Origin: Tenebrio molitor
Lineage: Eukaryota; Arthropoda; Insecta; Coleoptera; Tenebrionidae
Direction of reading: 5' to 3'
Length of the DNA stretch: 64,000 bases
Assembly: GCF_963966145.1 (NCBI RefSeq)
Contig: NC_091048.1
Location: forward strand, 14,508,001-14,572,000
Shown: positions 44,840-55,970 of the stretch, one piece after another
Layout of the letters: every line of letters starts with the position of its first letter
Position numbering within the stretch: the stretch's first letter is position 1
The notes under the pieces: generated by a model
The model's input: the letters and a program-made list of their open reading frames with translations, nothing else
Databases searched by the model: none
What the model was told of the DNA's origin: nothing
Made by a program: the position numbers and the translations under genes

Positions 44840-46096
44840 GTAAGAGAATTTTAAAAACGCAACAAAAACTACCTCTTCCACCCCAAACATGTGGCTCATA
44901 AATTATGTTCTGAAAGGTCCTTGACTCGGCGTTCCACAGGCGAAACAGGGCCAGTGTCGCTTGGCAGCTGCAACCGACGGGCTGTCCAAGGTACGAGTAA
45001 AGTCCTCGTCTAGAAATAGTCAATTTTGACTTAAATTGTAAATCATCTTACAATAGGACAGCAAACCGTCTTATAACTACCATAATACCCTCTAACTTTA
45101 TTGCCTCTGTGTTGTGCAGTGCCGACTTAAGGAAGAGCAAGCATCAGGTAAAGTAACAGCCCCTATTTATTTATGGAATTATTTATGGTAGTTATAAGAC
45201 GATTTTCTCTCCTATTGTAAAATGATTTACAATTTAAGTCAAAATTGACTATTTTTCGACGAGGACTTTACGAGAGTGACGGCAGGTGAATAATTGTGGC
45301 CCGGAAGTGGTGTAGTGAATTAGGCTAGTGATAGCAGGACATAGAGATACAGTTACCAGGTGTGTTGGTAACTGGGTGATAGCAGGTTTGGGCAACCTGG
45401 GCTATAAATCAGTATCTTAATGCGTAAAACCTCCCTATACCATGGTATGATTCCTGAGCACCGGATGTCCGGGTGGGGCACCTTTGGCTCATGACACGGC
45501 TAGGCCGTTGACCGGGCGCGTCTCGTCGGGACGGCCGGTGGTGGTAACCAAATGCACCGATCACACGTTGCTGGTCAAAAGGTTATGAGGTCATCCCGGT
45601 TCCCAGGTACTGAGGGGGCATAGTGACGTATGGAAGTGGGTTGTAGGCTCATACCCTGGCCGTGGCGGTCTTCCTCTGTGGAGACTGCGGGCGGGCTGTG
45701 CACCCCAAACTGCACACGGGGCCGTTACAGGTGCTACCAGAACATCCATCGCAACCCAGGAATGTAGCGCTCTGAAGACGACGCCCGTGGTTGGAGCCCC
45801 TCGTCATGATAGAAGCTAGGGGGAGGAATCCCCCGGGTGAGTCACTGTATGACCTTGATTCGCGACAGATGTGTCAGGTGTTTATCATTTACATGTTTGT
45901 ACCGTCCCATTGAGCAAACCCGAGTCCGGACCTGTGCTTTACCGTTTGAATGACTGAATGAGGTGGAGGTGAGTCCGATTGTAGATTATCGTATGACTGT
46001 AGCTGAGATTGTCTAATTTAATGTGTATCGATGAGTCTGATCGATTAATTATCAAATATTGGGGGATAACGCCCTTGGGCAAAAACCCAGTCTTAC
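44840..46096 (+). mobile_element. GC-rich retroposon with TAAA tail inside the microsatellite
   Basis: The segment is far richer in GC than its surroundings, is flanked on both sides by TAAA repeats, and ends GGGCAAAAACCCAGTCTTAC followed by ATAAATAAATAA. No ORF of note. This fits a SINE or a LINE-UTR-derived retroposon that inserted in, or generated, the TAAA repeat. The family was not recognised. A MITE (44998-45270) interrupts it. Confidence 0.5.
44998..45270. mobile_element. 273-bp MITE with 4-bp duplication
   Basis: Arms of about 90 bp (TAAAGTCCTCGTCTAGAAAT ... ACCATAATA) are inverted at 45175-45270. CGAG is repeated at 44994-44997 and 45271-45274. Confidence 0.75.
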
Positions 46097-46097
46097 A

Positions 46098-46128
<31 letters not shown>

Positions 46129-46464
46129 ATTCCCGAAACCGACTGGGGGGCGCATTCAGTCAGTAGAAGAGCGATTTAATGTGACGTTAATGTGGCGGCT
46201 AGCGCAAAAAAATTTGTAAGTTAAGGCGGCGAGCGAAAATACAAAGGTTGGTACTCGTATATTCGAATATACAAAGGTTCGTATATTCGAAATCGCCCTG
46301 GTTACTACAATAACCGCTGTAATACATGGTAACTAAAGAAAATCAAAGATTCTTATTGGTTTATAAAGTAATGAATGATATAGTCAACGTTAATTTAAAC
46401 ATAAAATTCGAGCCTGATAAACGTCAGTTGACAAGTGACAACTAACTTCATTTTGAGTGGCACA

Positions 46465-46828
46465 TGTAGTCTATGCAGTGTTTGAAAACGTATTTGTGGA
46501 TTCAAAACAGATCTTTTTTGTTCGACACTGTCAGAATTTGAACTTGTCAAAACGAAACGTCAAGCTAATTTTAAAGGTTTTAAGCGATTTGGAGCCTTTA
46601 AGGGGATCGTCGAACAAAAAAACGTTGTATTCAACTCGTTCGTGTGTAAATTGGGCCTTTTTTGGCGTGCCAAAAAAAGGCCCAATTTACACACAAACTC
46701 GTCAAATAAACTACTATTATTTCTAGCTTTTATTTTTAATACAACTTTTCTATTAATGTCATAACAAACTGTAGTTACTCAGGTAACTTGAAACATATAA
46801 CTTGATGGGAGTTTGCATATTTCCAACA
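46465..46828 (-). mobile_element. copia 3' LTR, short form, with a hairpin element inside
   Basis: In complement it starts TGTTGGAAATATGCAAACTC and ends AACACTGCATAGACTACA. Just upstream is a polypurine tract GAGGGGGAG. Without the family 1 insert (46515-46716) it is about 162 bp, missing about 190 bp of the middle found in the 5' LTR. Confidence 0.82.
46515..46716 (-). mobile_element. hairpin-type element family 1, copy D (tip deleted), in the copia LTR
   Basis: In complement TAGTAGTTTATTTGACGAG at 46716 to GTGTCGAACAAAAA at 46515. The hairpin tip is deleted (TTTGGCGTGCCAAA). The 5' LTR has AGAAATAAAGATCTG at this place, so the insert sits between two A residues without duplication. Confidence 0.82.
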
Positions 46829-46869
46829 CTCCCCCTCAAACTGCATCTTGTGTCTTTCTTCATGTGGTC

Positions 46870-46982
46870 GTAGTCATGCCAAGGGCGTGGATGCACTTAT
46901 TCTGCTTTGGCGATGACAATCCCTTCCTTAAAACATCGCCTGGCATTTGATCGCAATAACAATTATTCAGGTTTAAGAAATG
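46870..46982 (-). pseudogene. copia RNase H C-terminal fragment
   Basis: The complement reads DQMPGDVLRKGLSSPKQNKC then IHALGM, the usual end of Ty1/copia polyproteins (PADVLTKGL...LGM), followed after stops by the polypurine tract and 3' LTR. The reverse transcriptase and most of RNase H between this and 47592 are missing. Confidence 0.7.
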
Positions 46983-47591
46983 TTTTATTCAAAACTACAT
47001 CTAAATGCAAATTAACAATTTAACTATTTCGGCCACAAAGAAGATGCACTTACTTTCTCAGACTAAAAACGTTAGTTCACAAATAAAATAATACAACCAT
47101 TTAAACCAAATCTAAAAAATAGGCCAGCCAGCATAACCTCTTCCGTAATTTTCTTCGTATTGTTTTCTAATTTCCATTTACAAAAATGGCTGAATTATTT
47201 TTGATACCTTTCACCAGACTTGCTAGGTATTAATTCAGCACAGGCTTCTGCAGATTTTCTTACAATTTCTGGAGGATTTGCTTTAGAAGTCATTTTGACG
47301 CACAAAATTATTTCAACAAAATAAACAATTGCCAAACAGCCGTTGCTAATCATGTTCCAAAAATGTGACTAGATTTGGAGCTTTTGCTGAATTATTTTGA
47401 AATTAATTTCAATGTTTCTTTCAAACGAAATTTGAGGCAGGATGAAATAAAATACATAACGACATTCGTCCGTGAACTCTTTTTACAGTACTCGTTTCGA
47501 GTTTCAAGACTCGGCTCCTTCGTCGCCTCGTCCTTAAACCTCTAACTCGTACTGTAAACTATGAGTTATAACGTTATAACGTTAATTACTA
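46983..47591 (-). mobile_element. hairpin-type element family 10 in the copia coding region
   Basis: In complement it starts TAGTAATTAACGTTATAACG at 47591, after GAAA. A hairpin (TTTACAGTACGAGTTAGAGG / complement; tip GACGAGGCGACGAAGGAGCC) follows at 47495-47565, then GTTATGTATTTTATTTCATC. The other end is GAATAAAAC at about 46983-46990; the inverted repeat is only 7-8 bp, so this end is less certain. Confidence 0.55.
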
Positions 47592-50122
47592 TTTCAGAGC
47601 TTCGTATTCTGCGTTCATTGCCTTTTTCCAGTCGGCAGCTACTGGACTAGATAGAGCAGCTTCTGAAACTGTCTGCGGGTCGCCAAACTCGATCAGACCA
47701 GCTACATCATGCAATTCTTCGTTGTCGTGGTTTTCTTCTTCTTCTGGTTCTGCCTCGTATTCGTTGACCTCTATCATGTTGAACAGTTTTCGCGGTCTCC
47801 CCCGCTTGCCGGTAAGAACTTTCTTTGTTCGTCGTAGACGTCTCTTCATTATCACGGGAATTTCTTCTCCGTTTTCTTCTTCCACGAGAGTTTCTCCATC
47901 TTCTTCTATATCACAGGTTTCTGTTTGTTTATCTTCCTTTTGTGTTTCGGGTACGTTGAATTCAATGACGTTTTCTGGGTTTTTCTTGAAAATGTCTTCG
48001 TCGGTGAAATTAGTAAAACCATTTTCTGCTTGATTACGTCCTGTGAACGTAACGTCTCTGCTTCGAATAACTTTTCTTGCTTCTGGATCCCAAAGCCTAT
48101 ACGCCTTCGATTGTACCGAGTATCCAATAAAAATGCATTTCTTCGATCTTGAATCAAATTTGCCCTTTCCAGGCGTTCTATTAAGTGCAAAGGCTGTTGT
48201 CCCAAACTTTCGGAAGTAGCTGACAATTGGGGTTCTTCTCGTCCACATTTTAAATGGAATTTCACCGCCCAGGCTTCGAGAAGGACACCTGTTCCTGATG
48301 TGATTTGCGGTTAAAATCGCTTCAGCCCAAAAACTTGCGGAGAGTCCCGATTGGATCATCAGGCACCTCGCCGTTTCCACCAAGCTTCTGTTTTTACTTT
48401 CGGCTACTCCATTTTGTTGTGGCGTGTATTCTACGGTGAATTCGTATCTGATGCCTGCTTGTTTCAGGAAATCTTTCAAGTAATTGCTGGTGTACTCGGT
48501 TCCGTTGTCTGATCGGACTGTTTTAATTTTTTGCTCCGTTTTTTTCTCAACCAAGCTTTTGTACTCCTTGAACTTCTCGATAACTTCACTTTTCTTTTTC
48601 ATGAAATATACTTCGCACCATCTTGATTTGTCATCTATGAAAGTGACGAAATATCTTAAACCAGCGAGAGAGTTCACGCGCATGGGTCCACAAACGTCTG
48701 TATGCACGAGTTCTAAAGGTTCTGTAGTTTGAGATACCGACCTTGTGAATGGCTTCCGTGTCTGCTTGCCCTTCACACTCGTTTCACAAACGGGTAACGC
48801 TTCGTCGGCCTTAATGTCAATTCCATCAACTTTCTGCTTGCGTATAATGTTCTTCAAATCCTTTTCGTTGAGGTGGCCAAAACGTTCATGCCATTCTTGT
48901 AATGACATAGATATCTGCGACCTCGTCTGCGACACTCTGCTTTCTTCGGACAACTCGTCGATGTAGTATATACATATTATGTTTATCTCGACGTGCTACT
49001 ATGACATTTTCTCCAGTATCGGGATTCGTTACGATGGCTTCGTTTCTTCTGAAGATAACTTCAAAACCATGTTCGGTCATCTTCGTGACTGACAAGAGAT
49101 TCGATCGTAGATCAGGAGCGTACAGAGTTTCGTCTAGTCTCACAGTGAGATTTTCTTCCATACTCGGTTTTACAGTACCGCTTCCTACAATTTTCGTTGA
49201 GCAGCTGTTGGCCAAATTCAGGGTCTGCGCTTTCGGGTTTTTCTTGGAATTTTGCCTTTTCAGAACACATATGTTAAGACGCACCTGAGTCTAAACACCA
49301 CCGTTTATCGTGTTCGACGTGAAGTTTCATTACGACTTCTGCCTTTCGGGTTGATTCTATGGGTTTCGTTTTTGGATTTTTTGGTTTGAAGAGTTTCGAT
49401 CTGCAATCCTTGGCCATGTGGTCAATTTTTCCACATGTGTGACAAGCGAATTTCAAACGTTCAATTTTCGAATTTTCCGATTTCTTGGACTGATTTGACC
49501 TACCGGGATTTTTATTAATGAACATGGCATCTGAAACGTTTTCTTTTGAATTTCGTTTTCGAGCTTCATACTCTTCCAGGAGTTTTATCTTCAGTGCTTC
49601 TAATTGTGGTAATTTCTTTTGGGTTTCTATGGCAATTCGAAAAGGTTCATACTCGTCGGGAATGCTGTAGAGCAGAAGGATGGCAAGAAGGTCATTAATT
49701 ATACAAAGTTCCATCTCTTCGAGTTTGTCCACGACGTCGAAGAAGTTCCGGATGTGATCCCTCATATCCTCACCGTTTTTCATTTTCAGCCAAATCAATG
49801 TTTTCAGGAGCATCGCTTTCCGGGCGGGTCCCTGGGACTGGTAGACGCTGTGTAATTTGTTCCATATTATGTCTTTTGACGTAGGACAATTCTTGATCTG
49901 TTTAAGTTCTGATGGACAGATTGTTAAAATTAAATCTGACCTGGCTTTCGCATCGTTTGATTCCCACGTGGTTACGTCATCTGGTGGTTCTTTTGGTTTC
50001 GGAATTGTTCCGTTCACGTATTTCCAAGAATCATTCTTAATGAGCAATGCTTAGATTTGGATTTTCCAAGTATCGAAATTGTGTTTTCCAAAAGGTTCGA
50101 TTTTCACGCTTGTGTAGCTCAT
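47592..50122 (-). pseudogene. Ty1/copia gag-protease-integrase, broken
   Basis: From the ATG at 50120-50122 (MSYTSVKIEPFGKHNFDTWK) gag runs, with an early stop at about 50053, to a zinc knuckle FACHTCGKIDHMAKDCRS. The protease active site is WCLDSGAS, followed by a stop and HMCSEK, then ENLTVRLDETLYAPDLRSNL and LSVTKMTEHGF. Pre-integrase WHERFGHLN and integrase follow: HTDVCGPM (first D), TVRSDNGTEY (second D), QQNGVAESKNRSLVE (E), then WDPEARKVIRSRDVTF. The ORF ends YEALK exactly where the family 10 hairpin element begins. Stops and frameshifts in gag and protease show it cannot work. Confidence 0.85.
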
Positions 50123-50222
50123 TTTTCGTTTTTGTAGTGCATACTCACAAATAGCTTCAAGTTACTTTTTCGTTGCGGAATTCGTACAATTTCTTATTTT
50201 TCAGCGCAGTGGGTCCATAACC

Positions 50223-51447
50223 TGTAGAGTCTATGCAGTGTTTGAAAACGTATTTGTGGATTCAAAACAGATCTTTATTTCTACAGTCGAAACGTTATGG
50301 ATGTGGATTGGGGACTTGTCGTTAAGTTGGCACTACCAGCAAAAGTAACTAGGCGCATCAATAAGGTTACGGCCGGTTTCATAATGTATTTTAAAAGCGG
50401 TTTTAAATTTAAAACCACCTTTAACTAAAAATTGTGTTTCATATTCATTAAAGGCGTCTTTAGATCCTTAAAACCCCCTTTAACTTTAAAAGCTAGTTGT
50501 CGGCCTTTTATCTCGTTAAAGGTGGATTTAAATGGGGAACATAACCTCAATTACATGACAAGTGACATTTCGGTAGGCTAGTGCATTGCCACAAATTGCT
50601 GCTTTTTTTGTGAATTAGTAGGTACTTACCGAATAATAAAATCAACATTTCGGAAACTTATAGGTATTCAGAAAATAAAGATATTCCATGAATTCATTAG
50701 TTTTTATTGCTCAATTGTTTTCTTGCTAATTCAATCTAAGTCTAATAGGTAACAGTTTTTTCCTTTCATGTTCTTCTCTTTCCTCTCTTCTCTTTAAGTG
50801 TAGGATCTTATTTTATACAAGTTTTGTTTTAGATTTATAAAATTCCTCCTTCACTTGAAAGGTTGGATTTGGCATTTTTGGTCGCAATCTTTTATTAATC
50901 GGATGTTTTAATTTGGCGGTGCTCCACTAGCAAAATGTAAAATGCAGAACGTAAACAAAAATTAAAATACCTACTCGAAATACAATTCAAAGTCCGAGGG
51001 AAACAGTTGCGAGTTACCAAAACTTTCAAACGTTTACTGTAAAATTCCCTAGAATTCCCTAGGAAAATGACTACGTACACACGGTGAATGATTCGTTTTC
51101 GAACTAATGCAAATTTTAACTAATGTTTCGATAGTCCGTGTTTATGAAGTGCAGTCTCCTTTATTTTAGATTTAAAGTCGCATTTACCTTAAAGGCGCAT
51201 TTTATTAAAGGAGACTTTAGGGTCGGATTATGAAACCGGCCGTTATTGCAATTTATGACAGATCTCAGTTCAATCATAAGTTTTAAGCGACCTTGAGTTT
51301 GACAATCCATATCCAAAACATTTCGAGTATAGCTTTTATGTTTAATACAACTCACAGATACAACTTTTCTATTAATGTCATAACAAACTGTAGTTACTCA
51401 GGTAACTTGAAACATATAACTTGATGGGAGTTTGCATATTTCCAACA
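50223..51447 (-). mobile_element. copia 5' LTR containing a Harbinger-type MITE
   Basis: In complement TGTTGGAAATATGCAAACTC at 51447 to AACACTGCATAGACTCTACA at 50223. Immediately inside is GGTTATGGACCC, the copia-type primer site that pairs with an internal part of initiator tRNA-Met. Without the insert (50370-51242) the LTR is about 350 bp. The 5 bp flanking the two LTRs do not match. Confidence 0.82.
50370..51242. mobile_element. 873-bp non-autonomous PIF/Harbinger element in the copia LTR
   Basis: The 16-bp ends CGGCCGGTTTCATAAT and ATTATGAAACCGGCCG-like (one mismatch) are flanked by TTA (50367-69, 51243-45). A 3-bp TTA duplication is characteristic of PIF/Harbinger. No ORF of note. Confidence 0.8.
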
Positions 51448-51719
51448 TTTTTGTTATTAAAAAAACCAGAGCGTGACTAAAAAACCCGTTGCTAACTTTA
51501 CCTCGTGACTAAAGCGCACAAAGTCACAGCTTGTCAAGATGCATTTAAAAGATCACTTAGCGTTATGGAAACATATGCGATAAATGGCGTTTTAAACGTA
51601 GTAGTAGAAAAATACGAAAAAAATAATAAAATCACGGAAGTGTTATGGATAATAAAAATCAGGAATTTTAAATTCTTCAGAGGTGAAACTATTGTTTTGT
51701 GCTATAATTCAGCAAGAGA
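51448..51719. other. short gap with an orphan ORF start
   Basis: The plus-strand ORF 51505-51777 (MTKAHKVTACQDAFKRSL...) is open for 90 codons into the next inverted-repeat unit, but no known motif is present. Confidence 0.25.
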
Positions 51720-52472
51720 ACAATTGAAGCATTGGGTGGAAAAACAGCGTTATCCAGAAAACATCATTCCGAGATAAATCAATTTGAAATAATTTGAATG
51801 CTGCAAATGACAAAATTATATGAGTTTTGGTGCTGTGGCTTGTGAGGATTATTATTTCACCGAGTCTCTATTGTTTTCCTTCAAGAAAAAAAGTAATACT
51901 ATAAAACAGATTTTTCTACAGCCCATTTAAAAAAATAATGAGAACGCTGTTTTTCCACCAAATTTAAAATCATTCAAGAAAATGCGATAAAGTAGGTGAT
52001 TTTACATAACCGAACCATCGATGTCAACAAAAAAATTATTTTTAGGCTATTGTTCTACGAATTATTGGGAAAATACTCTAGAAAAATATATTCAGAACAA
52101 TTTGACGACCACGTATACCATCACTGTTAAACGACAATTTTCAGTGTTTTCAAGGAAAAACAGCGTTATACAGGTTGGGCGGCCGTATTACGAGAACGTT
52201 TTTGAAGTTGTCTTTCATTAAAGTTGCGATTAAGGTATAAAACGATATAACTTTATGCAAATATAACCAGTGGGAAAGAGATGCATTCATGAGCATGTTC
52301 ACCGCTGATACGGCCCATTGTTATTTTTTCAGTTACAACTTTTTAACCTTGCGTTAGATAAAATTGAGATTTTCACTACGGTATCCTAGATACCTTAGCA
52401 ATCGTTTCTACCAATAATACAAAAAACAGCGTTAATAGCTTAACGCTGTTTTTCCACCCAATGCTTCAATTG
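51720..52472. mobile_element. inverted-repeat unit with a repeated GGAAAAACAGCGTTA motif
   Basis: AATTGAAGCATTGGGTGGAA at 51723 is mirrored by TTCCACCCAATGCTTCAATT at 52451-52470. The motif GGAAAAACAGCGTTA or its core occurs at about 51738, 51938 (inverted), 52154, 52425 and 52440 (inverted). Target duplication was not found. The ORF at 52021-52221 has no known motif. Confidence 0.55.
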
Positions 52473-53250
52473 ATCATACGAGGCGGAGACGAGTTTGTTC
52501 ATGTCTGCGAGCTTAAAAAATGATTTTGGATGAGTGAAATACCATACTTTTTCTACGACTTGACCTACAACAAATTAAAAAAAAAATAAAGAAGTAATTT
52601 ATTTTGAATTAAAAATAACAAAATGTCCAATTCAGTAAAAACTGACAACTCTGAATAATAAATCGACACAGTGCCAGCGGGCAACTAGATGTGGATTGGA
52701 TTAATCACCTACGATTTTCGTTATGGGACACTCTCTCACTGGTGGCAGAACTCAGATTTTCGCTGGAGTATTCGCTACCAAAAGGTATCTTTTTGTGCAA
52801 CCGTACGCGAGGGCCTTTAAAGGATACGTCATTTTAATATTTGATACAAATCAGAGATTCTCAAGTAATACTAGCGTGTAGATTTTTCGGGTATGAAATT
52901 AGAAACCCCAGAATTTATAATACGTACTTTTTAACTCTGGAGGAGTACCTACACGAAACTGAAAAATCACTGTCACTCTAATTCTCTTCCTACATTTTTA
53001 CGATTATTATTTACTAAATGAGTTGCTTATTTATGTCATTTCCACAGCGACATGTAAGCCGAATTTATACACAGTGGGCCAATTAATATACCAATGATAG
53101 CCCAATTTTTATAGAAAAGATGAAGCCCTCTTGCTGTCCAGAGATAGTCAACTCAAAAGTTTTGCGTCATAACATGGCATGCAAAAATTCTGGTTTCGAA
53201 GATATTTATTGTTTTTAAAAAATTATCTCAATTATAAGTTTACAGATATG
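52473..53250. other. gene-free stretch
   Basis: No gene, repeat or RNA was recognised. Confidence 0.3.
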
Positions 53251-53363
53251 GGGCAGTGTGAATAAAAATTAAGCAAGTGCTTTTACTTACAATTTTTAAG
53301 GAAAAGCTATGTTTTGGTTGAATAAAAATTCAGCGTTTGCTAAAACTAAAAAGCAAAATCTTA

Positions 53364-53731
53364 TATCGCGCGTTCAAATGAAATCCCGGACGGGGAGGCT
53401 TTGGAAACCGTCAATTGTTGTGCTTTTTTAAAGTGTAGATTAATTGGAGCATGTTGACAGCTAACCTAAAATTTAGGGCCAAAAAAAATTTTTTTTTCTT
53501 TGCAATGTTTTACATTAAAAATAGAATAACTTAACGATTCCTATTCTCGAAGCAAATATCTAAGGCCACCCTTTGCTGAAAACAAACATGTTCAATTATG
53601 TCCCGATTAAACAAACAATTGTCATTCGTGTCATACGGCGGGAAATTCAAACTTTACACTTTACACTGTTCTAAACAGTTTAATTTTTCCAACACCTACT
53701 CAGTCCAGAATTTCATTCGAACGCGCGATAC
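53364..53731. mobile_element. 368-bp MITE with 4-bp duplication
   Basis: TATCGCGCGTTCAAATGAAA and the mirrored TTTCATTCGAACGCGCGATA are flanked by CTTA on both sides (53360-63, 53732-35). Confidence 0.72.
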
Positions 53732-54289
53732 CTTAAGCTTAAACTAATTTTTCCAACATTTACTGAAAACGGTGTGAATAAAACAAGTAAGAGCTGAACA
53801 TAATTAAGTAAAAGAAAATGTACAATGCTTAGGGGACCATTTTCTGGGGCATAATGAAGAGACGAGAGGAGGTTCATTAAGTTCAAAGACGCGGATGCAA
53901 ATATTTTTAAGATTTCTCAGTAATCCAGAATCCCAAAGAGGATTTGTAAAAGAGGAGGGTGCACATCGTTTAACAATAAATAAAATCATAACCAATGTTT
54001 TGCCTTGAATAGTCGCCATAGCACATAATTGGATTCAATTTCCCAATAATGAGAATACCATTCACGAAGCACTTGCTGAGTTATAGATTCCCATGTGCTA
54101 TTGTAGCAATCGACTGTACAGCTGTACACATGTTCCGATATTAAAGCCATTACACCATGGTGACGAATATGTAAATCGGAAGGGTTACTGCACCATACAT
54201 GTGCAAGCTAAAGAAGAATAATTTACCAGCGTTGATGCACAATGGCTGGATCGGTGCATGACAGCCGCATATTGAGAAGATCATCTATA

Positions 54290-55038
54290 CCGGGTGGGGC
54301 ATCGTATACGCGCACGCGAGAAATCGCGACTTCTAATTAAATAAAATTGTCGAAATTTTTCAGAGTTACCTGGCTATTGGTAAGGTACATTTCATAATTT
54401 TTTGATAATTTTTCACTTACAAACAAAGCCAAAAAAAAATTAAAATGTAAATTTCAACAAAAAAGTCAAATTCTGATTTTTATACTGACCTATCCAGATT
54501 CACTTCCTATTATTATTTACGAAATCAGCGAAAAAAAAACACCAATTAGATTTTGAATTAAACGCAGTTTTACATTTCAACTTTCAAAATCATTTTTATT
54601 TATGATCTGCTACTTGTGCTGTCGTAAATTTAGGTGACAATGGAAACTGTCAATTTTATGGCAAAAAAGTTTAAAACGGTCGGTTATACCTTTGTTGGGA
54701 AATTATACCATTGTGCCGTAAATCACCCATCTGGTCTACGTTTAAATAAAAAAGCGAATTATTTAGCTAACCAAGTCAAAATTTGTAATTGTGCCACCAG
54801 GGTTTGATGGGCTAACAGATACAGATTCATTTAGTGTAAAAACTTTATAGATAAATTAACAGTTAATTTCAGAAAACTAATAAAACTGTTACGGCCTTAT
54901 TTTGTTAACAAAAAAAATTTTAAAAATTCTCACATACTTATACCTTATCAATAATTAGTCAGGTATATAAAATTTCGCCAATTTTATTTAATTAGAAGTC
55001 GCGATTTCTCGCGTGCGCGTATACGATGCCCCACCCGG
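54290..55038. mobile_element. 749-bp TIR element inside the Harbinger transposase
   Basis: Ends CCGGGTGGGGCATCGTATAC and its complement; arms of about 50 bp. TATA (or TA) is duplicated at 54286-89 and 55039-42. It splits the transposase between the second Asp and the Glu region. No coding capacity. Confidence 0.82.
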
Positions 55039-55299
55039 TATACCTCGCGATGAACAATCGTCGGCACCAGCACCATCATGAATTAATTTTGGGAAATGTA
55101 GGTTACGGAATTACTCCCTGGTTGCTGACACCACATAAAGAACCTGCAACTCCTGCAGAAGTGGCCTACAATAACCTACATAAAGCAGAACGCGTCATTA
55201 TTGAGCGGTGTTTTGGATAACTCAAGCGTCGATTTTCCGCCTTGCAGCATCCTATACGAGTAGGGACTCATAATAGTATGTTATACACCAAGGTAGAAA

Positions 55300-55853
55300 T
55301 AGTATCTTTCAAACCAAGGTAAGAAAGTGCTTTCTTGCAGACCGCAGGCAAAGATTATAAACCGAGCCGTAGGCGAGGTTTGTAAATGCCCAAGGTCTGC
55401 AAGGGCACTTTCTTAATAAGGTTTGAATACTATTTTTTCCCTACCGGCACAACTTCGTTGAAAAAAGTCAAAAAAAGAAGGTTATACTCCTGATTAAAAC
55501 GAAAATTTTGAGAATGGAATAGTAGGCTGGGTTATTTGTTTAATTAACTTGTCATCGCATTTGAAGATTTGACGTTTGTTCGAAAATTTGATATAAACAG
55601 GGCAAAGTAATCTACCTACCTAGCTTATCTGTTTATTTTCCAGATTATATGATTGATCTACCAACTTGCTCTATTGAATTGGCTTTCATTTATCAATAAC
55701 TTATTTCACTTTTGACACTTTTGACATTTGTATTTTGGTACAGTTTTACCATAAACATTTCATGATTAACTTTCTTACCTTAGCGAGAAAGTTGAATTTT
55801 CTCACCTCAAATGAGGTATCCACAGCCTACATTTATAACCGGTAGGGAAAAAA
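55300..55853 (+). mobile_element. hairpin-type element family 3
   Basis: Starts TAGTATCTTTCAAACCAAGG after AAA. Hairpin arms at about 55313-55350 and 55387-55425 share AAGAAAGTGC and TTGCAGACC; tip CCGAGCCGTAGGCGAGGTTT. Then GTTTGAATACTA and TTTTTTCCCTACCGG at 55433-55447, whose exact partner CCGGTAGGGAAAAAA ends the element at 55839-55853. Its target is the transposase pseudogene. Confidence 0.8.
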
Positions 55854-55868
55854 CATTTTTGGTTATGC

Positions 55869-55970
55869 CGGTTATGTTTATGCTATTACAAAAATGAAGC
55901 TTTGATGGTAAATTTCAAATTTGCCAAATTTCATTGTTACCAACAGACTCGGTCATTCTTGATCACACCG
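55869..55970. mobile_element. fragment of the 11477-11872 type MITE
   Basis: Inverted 100-bp end ending GACTCGGTCATTCTTGATCA then CACCG next to TA. Confidence 0.7.

Larger units (their letters stand above)
43725..46384. repeat. large inverted array of a hairpin element with internal TTTA microsatellite
   Basis: One unit (TAGACTATATCATTCATTAC ... TTCATGATATAGTCTA) is present forward at 43725-44010 and inverted at 44248-44515 and 44510-46384. Between the units lie hairpins built from GTATACAACTTGAGGATGG, ATTCTCGATTACTCGACGTG and GGTGTTTCCGGGCAACACG (44001-44247 and 44515-44630). Each unit contains CCAGGGCGATTTCGAATATA, GCTCGCCGCCTTAACTTAC and a TTTA repeat. The third unit has an expanded microsatellite and a 1.25-kb retroposon inside it. 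Confidence 0.7.

Noticed and set aside
44482..45023. Minus-strand ORFs rich in IYLF and CMYV repeats
   Set aside because: They are translations of the TAAA/TACA microsatellite at 44634-44839, which has no stop in these frames.
45280..46096. GC-rich block considered as an rRNA or snRNA gene
   Set aside because: No recognisable rRNA, U-snRNA or tRNA core sequence was found, and a TAAA tail indicates a retroposon.
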